Origin: Betaproteobacteria bacterium
GTDB lineage: Bacteria; Pseudomonadota; Gammaproteobacteria; Burkholderiales; SG8-39
Direction of reading: 5' to 3'
Assembly: GCA_029858545.1 (NCBI GenBank)
Contig: JAOUFA010000038.1
Span: 1-15,246, forward strand
Length of the DNA stretch: 15,246 bases
Shown here piece after piece: positions 14,833 through 15,246 of the stretch (position 1 is the stretch's first letter; every line of letters begins with the position of its first letter). The notes under the pieces are model-generated. The model was given only the letters and a program-made list of their open reading frames with translations, was not told the origin of the DNA and searched no databases. Made by a program: the position numbers and the translations under genes.

Positions 14833-15246
14833 ATGAGCCAGCATGACGAAACTCCCTCCGCGTTCATCAAGACGCCGCAGCAGTTGATTCTGGTCGTGCT
14901 GCTCGCCTTTATCGTGCCGATTGTGGCGATCGTCTTGATTGTGCAACTCGTCGTGAACCGGCCCACGATCGATCCGGCCGGCATGTCGGCCGCCGCGGTC
15001 GCCGAACGCATCAGGCCTGTCGCGGGCGAGGCGGAGATGGCCGCCGCCGCGACCGCCGCGGGCGGGAAAGCAGACGGCAAGACGGTGTACGAAGCGACCT
15101 GCAAGGCCTGCCATGACATGGGAGTCGCGAATGCGCCGAAGCTGGGCGACAAGGCCGCCTGGGCACCGCGCATCAGGACGGGCCTGGCGACAATGCTCAA
15201 GTCCGCGACGATCGGCAAGAACGCGATGCCGGCCAAGGGCGGCAAC
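14833..15246 (+). CDS. Membrane-anchored c-type cytochrome, cytochrome c5 family (3' end beyond window)
   Basis: The first 138 residues of a c-type cytochrome; the frame is open to the right edge. Seen: a short polar N-terminus (MSQHDETPSAFIKTP), one hydrophobic helix at about 17-41 serving as an uncleaved membrane anchor, an Ala-rich linker (residues 51-80), and one haem-binding CKACH (Cys90, Cys93, His94). The following GVANAPKLGDKAAWAPR and NAMPAKGG, with Met132 as the likely sixth iron ligand, are typical of cytochrome c5. The haem domain should face the periplasm and carry electrons. The ribosome site AGGAA is 5-6 nt before ATG 14833. Only the last turn or helix of the domain should be missing. 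It could in principle accept electrons from the molybdoenzyme, but nothing in the gene order links them. Confidence 0.92.
   Translation, partial: MSQHDETPSAFIKTPQQLILVVLLAFIVPIVAIVLIVQLVVNRPTIDPAGMSAAAVAERIRPVAGEAEMAAAATAAGGKADGKTVYEATCKACHDMGVANAPKLGDKAAWAPRIRTGLATMLKSATIGKNAMPAKGGN

Noticed and set aside
1..15246. Search by eye for CRISPR repeats, transposases, integrases, toxin-antitoxin pairs and defence genes
   Set aside because: No regularly spaced repeats, terminal inverted repeats or matching protein motifs were seen.

Overview
The window is a high-GC chromosomal segment from a proteobacterium, most probably a betaproteobacterium of the Burkholderiales type. The signs are a Bug-family (tripartite tricarboxylate transporter) receptor, a membrane-anchored cytochrome c5-like protein, a two-subunit isoquinoline-oxidoreductase-type molybdoenzyme, and heavy GC bias at third codon positions. 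The species cannot be named from the sequence. I see no insertion sequence, phage gene, CRISPR array, toxin-antitoxin pair or recognisable defence system. Gene density is high and no gene-free stretch exceeds about 245 bases.

Layout, left to right. (1) 1-1692: the 5' part of ilvA (threonine deaminase, minus strand, running off the left edge), divergent from a small YqaA/DedA-like membrane protein. (2) 1849-7645: a metabolic block. An Asp/Glu-racemase-family protein and a Bug periplasmic receptor lie on the plus strand. A minus-strand operon faces them: 2Fe-2S subunit, Tat-exported molybdopterin subunit, then an MmgE/PrpD protein. The block looks like uptake and catabolism of a small organic acid or heterocycle, but the substrate cannot be read from the sequence. 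(3) 7889-12035: two DNA-repair helicases, UvrD (minus) and RecQ (plus), divergent across about 124 bp. (4) 12032-14550: a DUF805 membrane protein whose last helix resembles a type IV pilin N-terminal helix, then a second metabolic pair on the plus strand, an ACMSD-type amidohydrolase and a class II aldolase/adducin-family protein. (5) 14586-15246: a tRNA-Arg(CCG) gene on the minus strand and the start of a membrane-anchored c-type cytochrome that runs off the right edge.

Most of the window is ordinary core and accessory metabolism. The points most worth a second look are the pilin-like helix on the DUF805 protein, the coupling of a molybdenum hydroxylase with an MmgE/PrpD protein, two enzyme-family members with substituted catalytic positions (racemase Cys to Glu, aldolase Glu to Gly), and two perfect 16-bp palindromes in intergenic DNA. 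No clearly new multi-gene system is visible.
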